From contig CAMJPH010000077.1 in NCBI GenBank assembly GCA_946407715.1, forward strand, positions 1-11,939: DNA of 11,939 nucleotides, written 5' to 3'. Both the position numbers and the translations under genes were made by a program. Source of the stretch: an uncultured Bacteroidales bacterium (GTDB lineage: Bacteria > Bacteroidota > Bacteroidia > Bacteroidales > WCHB1-69). Positions 9,908 to 11,939 of the stretch are shown piece after piece (the first letter of the stretch is position 1; every line of letters begins with the position of its first letter). The notes beneath the pieces were generated by a model. That model made no database searches. It was not told where the DNA came from and saw only the letters and a list, made by a program, of their open reading frames with translations.

Positions 9908-10303
9908 TTAACAGATTAACCCCCCTATTTTTTCAACTAAAATCGTAACTTTTGGTAAGTAATCACGAATTTCTTCCTCACTTACTTCTACAAAATCCTC
10001 ATAATCGCCTTCTTGTCTTAAAGAAAACATATTCCTTATCAACTTCATTTCCTCAACAGTCAGCAATCCTTTTTGAACCAGATGAAGACCTATCATGGCC
10101 ATAACCCCACTATGGGTATGTGCTGACAATCCTTTCTTTATTAAAAAAGCTGTTGCAGCATAGTAAATGGCATAATACAATCGATTGGCGGTGATATTCC
10201 ATAAGCCAATTTCAGAAACTTTCTCTGCTTCGTGAATGGCAGTTTGAGATTTTTCGAGACGATAAGTAACAATGGCGTCCCGCTCTTCTTCGGACAAACT
10301 CAT
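9908..10303 (-). CDS. HEPN-domain protein, partner of the MNT gene
   Basis: A 131-aa helical HEPN protein. ATG 10303 is preferred over 10363 because it gives an ATGA overlap with the MNT stop and begins MSLSEEERDAIVTYRLEKSQ, the usual N-terminus of this family. Family features are NRLYYAIYYAATAFLIKKG (40-58), THSGVMAMIGLHLV (63-76) and FSLRQEGDYEDF (93-104). HEPN proteins paired with minimal nucleotidyltransferases act as toxins or RNA-binding partners. Here, however, the region where classical HEPN RNases have R-x4-6-H reads RQEGDY, with no histidine, so RNase activity should not be assumed. It is probably cotranscribed from the MNT promoter. Base composition is AT-rich compared with the GH2 core, consistent with a mobile accessory pair. 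Confidence 0.87.
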   Translation of the reverse strand: MSLSEEERDAIVTYRLEKSQTAIHEAEKVSEIGLWNITANRLYYAIYYAATAFLIKKGLSAHTHSGVMAMIGLHLVQKGLLTVEEMKLIRNMFSLRQEGDYEDFVEVSEEEIRDYLPKVTILVEKIGGLIC

Positions 10304-10620
10304 AACTCTATGTGTTCTCGTAATACGTTGTATTTGAATAAAGATGGCGGAGCCTCTTCCCATTGGCGAGTAGTATAGGCGAGTGCATTGACTTCTTCAC
10401 CTATTTCAAGACCTTTCCACCATAAATCATACGTGATATCGCTTTTCGCTTCAAAACTCATATTTGGATTACTGACCAACACAATAATATCCCAATCGGA
10501 TTTAGAATGAGCATTCCCTTTTGCTCGCGAACCATACAAAAGTATTCTGGCATTCGGATCAGCAGCCCGAACGGTCTTTTGTATAAGTCCGATAATATTT
10601 TTAGGGTCTTGTATGTTCAT
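10300..10620 (-). CDS. Minimal nucleotidyltransferase (MNT) domain protein
   Basis: A 106-aa protein with the nucleotidyltransferase signature YGSRAKGNAHSKSDWDIIV. Gly30-Ser31 bind the nucleotide phosphates, and Asp42 and Asp44 are the first two metal-binding carboxylates. A clear third Asp is not seen; the equivalent strand reads EEVNALAY. In HEPN/MNT modules the MNT protein neutralises its HEPN partner, in studied cases by adding AMP groups. Start choice: ATG 10620 is preferred to the upstream ATG 10668. A perfect TAnnTTTG element at 10639-10646 puts the expected transcript start downstream of 10668, and MNIQDPKNIIGLIQKTV is a typical family N-terminus. The gene overlaps the HEPN gene by ATGA and its promoter lies next to the 3' end of the upstream gene. 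Confidence 0.88.
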   Translation of the reverse strand: MNIQDPKNIIGLIQKTVRAADPNARILLYGSRAKGNAHSKSDWDIIVLVSNPNMSFEAKSDITYDLWWKGLEIGEEVNALAYTTRQWEEAPPSLFKYNVLREHIEL

Positions 10621-10638
10621 ACTCCAAATATTGGATGG

Positions 10639-10668
10639 CAAAGATACTTTTTTTTCATTATCGTTCAA
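10639..10668 (-). promoter_or_regulatory. Promoter of the MNT/HEPN genes
   Basis: The -7 element TATCTTTG is at 10646-10639, with TTGA at 10668-10665 and an 18-nt spacer, a good Bacteroidota promoter. Its -33 part overlaps the 3' end of the upstream minus-strand gene (stop at 10658). It implies a leader of roughly 12-15 nt before ATG 10620. Confidence 0.7.
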
Positions 10669-11704
10669 CTTGAATATACGGCATCAAGTATTTCCTCAAA
10701 TCCACTCGCCACAACTGCGCGGGAAAGTCGAAGGTCAGACCCATTCGGGTGGTATGGAAATGTTCACTGGTAAGATAGAAATCCAATCCGTTAGACGTGG
10801 CAATGGCCTCGATTTGCGCCTTGACCCCGGAACCAAAATCCAACCGCCGTTTGTTGCCGGAGAAGAAAGAACCATCCTTAAAATCATATAGCAGGATAAG
10901 GAACGGATGAAGTGCAGACAAAATATGGTTTTTGTCATAGTCGTAGCCACACAGAACAACCAGTTGATATTCAGGAATGTATGTTGCTCCCGTGATTAAT
11001 CCCTTGGTGTTGTAGGTGTCGCGCCGATGTGCAACATGGGCTCCAGGCGTTTTGGGGAGACTGTAAACGGTGGTCTGCGCGGAAACCCACTGTTTGGTAA
11101 AGAGATAGATGCTGTCGTCCGTGACAATAAAGGCCTCGCAGTCAAAGTCGGTGGCTTGCAGATGAGCGGTGAAATCGGTTTGGTCTCCGTATGAAAACCG
11201 TATAGTATCTATCTGAAACATTTTATTTTCCAATGATTTTTTGCACACTCGCAAAATCTGGAGATTTTTCCTGCGCCCACTGTTGTTTCCGAAATCCCCG
11301 AAATACAGATAGAGACTGTCCTGTGAGATTTCTTCCGTATCTTGATTTTTGATCTTTTTGATACACAACGTCTCTGTCACGGATGCGTTAGTACTGTCAA
11401 TTTTATAGAGACAATTGTCTTTATGGTCATTATAGGTCCAGAAACCGTTATGCCAATAGAACAGCGAGGAGGAGCCTTCCAGCAGGGAATCCAGCGTACC
11501 CAACCCCTCAGCCTTGATAATAACGGAAGCATATTTGCAGCTGCCATCGTTGACGGTTGCCTCAGCATTGTAGTTTTTGGCAAACGGATCTGTACAGCCA
11601 CACACCTGCACCTGACACCATCCGACAGTTGGCAAAAACAAACTATAGATAAGTATTATAACCCGCGTCAAAATGGTCGTTGAAGACAGAATTCTTTTTT
11701 TCAT
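10658..11704 (-). CDS. Secreted protein with CTDP-type motif and predicted beta-propeller-like body
   Basis: A 348-aa protein using ATG 11704 (MKKRILSSTT). The open frame extends 35 codons upstream, but the promoter sits inside that extension. Residues 1 to about 31 form a signal peptide with a long hydrophobic core; no good lipobox is seen. Next comes a CTDPFAKNYN...DGSC motif (Cys37 to Cys56), a short cysteine-bracketed unit common in extracellular Bacteroidota proteins. The body (about 60-348) is a succession of beta strands with repeated read-out-like segments: DSLYLYFGDFGN, DSIYLFTKQW, TTVYSLPKTPG, GLITGATYIPEYQLVVLCGYD, GLDFYLTSE. This resembles propeller-type proteins annotated only as hypothetical or T9SS-associated. 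No type IX sorting domain is obvious at the C-terminus. No enzymatic function can be assigned. Confidence 0.85.
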   Translation of the reverse strand: MKKRILSSTTILTRVIILIYSLFLPTVGWCQVQVCGCTDPFAKNYNAEATVNDGSCKYASVIIKAEGLGTLDSLLEGSSSLFYWHNGFWTYNDHKDNCLYKIDSTNASVTETLCIKKIKNQDTEEISQDSLYLYFGDFGNNSGRRKNLQILRVCKKSLENKMFQIDTIRFSYGDQTDFTAHLQATDFDCEAFIVTDDSIYLFTKQWVSAQTTVYSLPKTPGAHVAHRRDTYNTKGLITGATYIPEYQLVVLCGYDYDKNHILSALHPFLILLYDFKDGSFFSGNKRRLDFGSGVKAQIEAIATSNGLDFYLTSEHFHTTRMGLTFDFPAQLWRVDLRKYLMPYIQVER

Positions 11705-11708
11705 AGTG

Positions 11709-11740
11709 CAAAAATACACTTTTTTACTCAAATTTCGCAA
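11709..11740 (-). promoter_or_regulatory. Promoter of the CTDP-motif secreted protein gene
   Basis: The minus strand has TATTTTTG (11716-11709), a perfect TAnnTTTG, with TTG at 11740-11738 about 21 nt upstream. Only 4 nt (CACT) separate the element from ATG 11704, so transcription would begin at or next to the start codon, suggesting a leaderless or nearly leaderless mRNA. It decides for the start at 11704 over the longer frame. Confidence 0.7.
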
Positions 11741-11784
11741 GTATAACTCTAACTGTTTTGTGGAAATTTGTCTTTGAACATAGG

Positions 11785-11820
11785 GGATTCCGCCTGTTCC
11801 TATCGTCAATGGCGGAATCC
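11785..11820. repeat. Inverted repeat at the start of the right-edge gene
   Basis: Perfect 10-bp arms GGATTCCGCC (11785-11794) and GGCGGAATCC (11811-11820) surround a 16-nt loop. The right arm contains codons 2-4 of the plus-strand frame starting at 11809, so the hairpin would sit across the translation start of that transcript. It may instead be a REP-like repeat; no T-run follows. Confidence 0.6.
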
Positions 11821-11939
11821 ATTACGGAAAATAACGAAAATACACCAACAGCTGCAACGAAAAAGAGCTTACGAAACTTGAATAAAATGAGTCCGCTTGA
11901 AAAAGTGCTCTCTTTCAAGAAGCCAATAGGCTACGCCGC
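11809..11939 (+). CDS. Start of an unidentified protein (3' partial)
   Basis: The frame beginning at ATG 11809 reads MAESITENNENTPTAATKKS and stays open for 43 codons to the window edge, continuing ...LNKMSPLEKVLSFKKPIGYAA. The composition is that of a charged, flexible cytoplasmic N-terminus followed by a possible folded domain. It is divergent from the secreted-protein gene. The antisense frame of similar length is less plausible. No family is recognisable from this fragment, and no convincing TAnnTTTG is visible upstream (TGTCTTTG near 11769 has one mismatch). Confidence 0.5.
   Translation, partial: MAESITENNENTPTAATKKSLRNLNKMSPLEKVLSFKKPIGYA

Noticed and set aside
10621..10668. Longer MNT start at ATG 10668
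   Set aside because: It lies upstream of the expected transcript start and overlaps the previous gene's end; the shorter form matches the family N-terminus.
11724..11918. 64-aa minus-strand frame upstream of the secreted-protein gene
   Set aside because: It overlaps antisense a more plausible plus-strand gene start, contains the inverted repeat and has no recognisable features; not excluded entirely.
11910..11939. Possible further GCCAATA heptamer array at the right edge
   Set aside because: Only one unit is visible before the window ends and it reads as ordinary codons (KKPIGYA).

Overview
The window looks like a chromosomal segment of a member of the Bacteroidota, probably Bacteroidales. 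The support is direct: four genes have a perfect TAnnTTTG promoter element just upstream, most starts lack a Shine-Dalgarno sequence, one secreted protein carries the CTDPxAxNYN...DGSC motif typical of this phylum, and there is an exported LacZ-type GH2 beta-galactosidase.

Layout, left to right. (1) A 5'-truncated plus-strand gene encodes an S8 subtilisin-like protease ending in what looks like a small outer-membrane beta-barrel. It converges on a minus-strand operon, with a bidirectional terminator hairpin and two arrays of 7-bp tandem repeats in between. (2) The minus-strand operon is rlmB-like 2'-O-methyltransferase, then YfcE/MJ0936-type phosphodiesterase, then miaA. Both junctions are 4-nt ATGA overlaps, and a TAnnTTTG promoter lies upstream. 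(3) A roughly 400-bp non-coding stretch holds a third heptamer array and a mirror-symmetric cluster of REP-like hairpins. (4) A small unidentified gene and a stand-alone PAS-domain gene follow, both on the minus strand. (5) A 1273-aa GH2 beta-galactosidase (minus) is preceded, 6 nt away, by a previously unlisted 51-aa single-span membrane protein. That gene sits 6 nt after a HEPN gene, which itself overlaps a minimal nucleotidyltransferase (MNT) gene by ATGA. (6) A secreted minus-strand protein with the CTDP motif and a predicted beta-propeller-like body follows. (7) At the right edge the start of a plus-strand gene runs out of the window.

Functionally, the rlmB/phosphodiesterase/miaA operon is RNA-modification housekeeping. 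The GH2 enzyme is probably periplasmic or surface-exposed and degrades galactosides. The MNT/HEPN pair belongs to a toxin-antitoxin-like class, although its HEPN member lacks the classical RNase histidine. The most unusual aspect is the load of short repeats that intrude into coding sequence. Two 28-bp perfect palindromes of one family are read in frame inside the beta-galactosidase, a third copy supplies the stop codon of the PAS gene, and a heptamer array supplies the last residues and stop of miaA. No insertion-sequence transposase, CRISPR array, tRNA or rRNA was seen.
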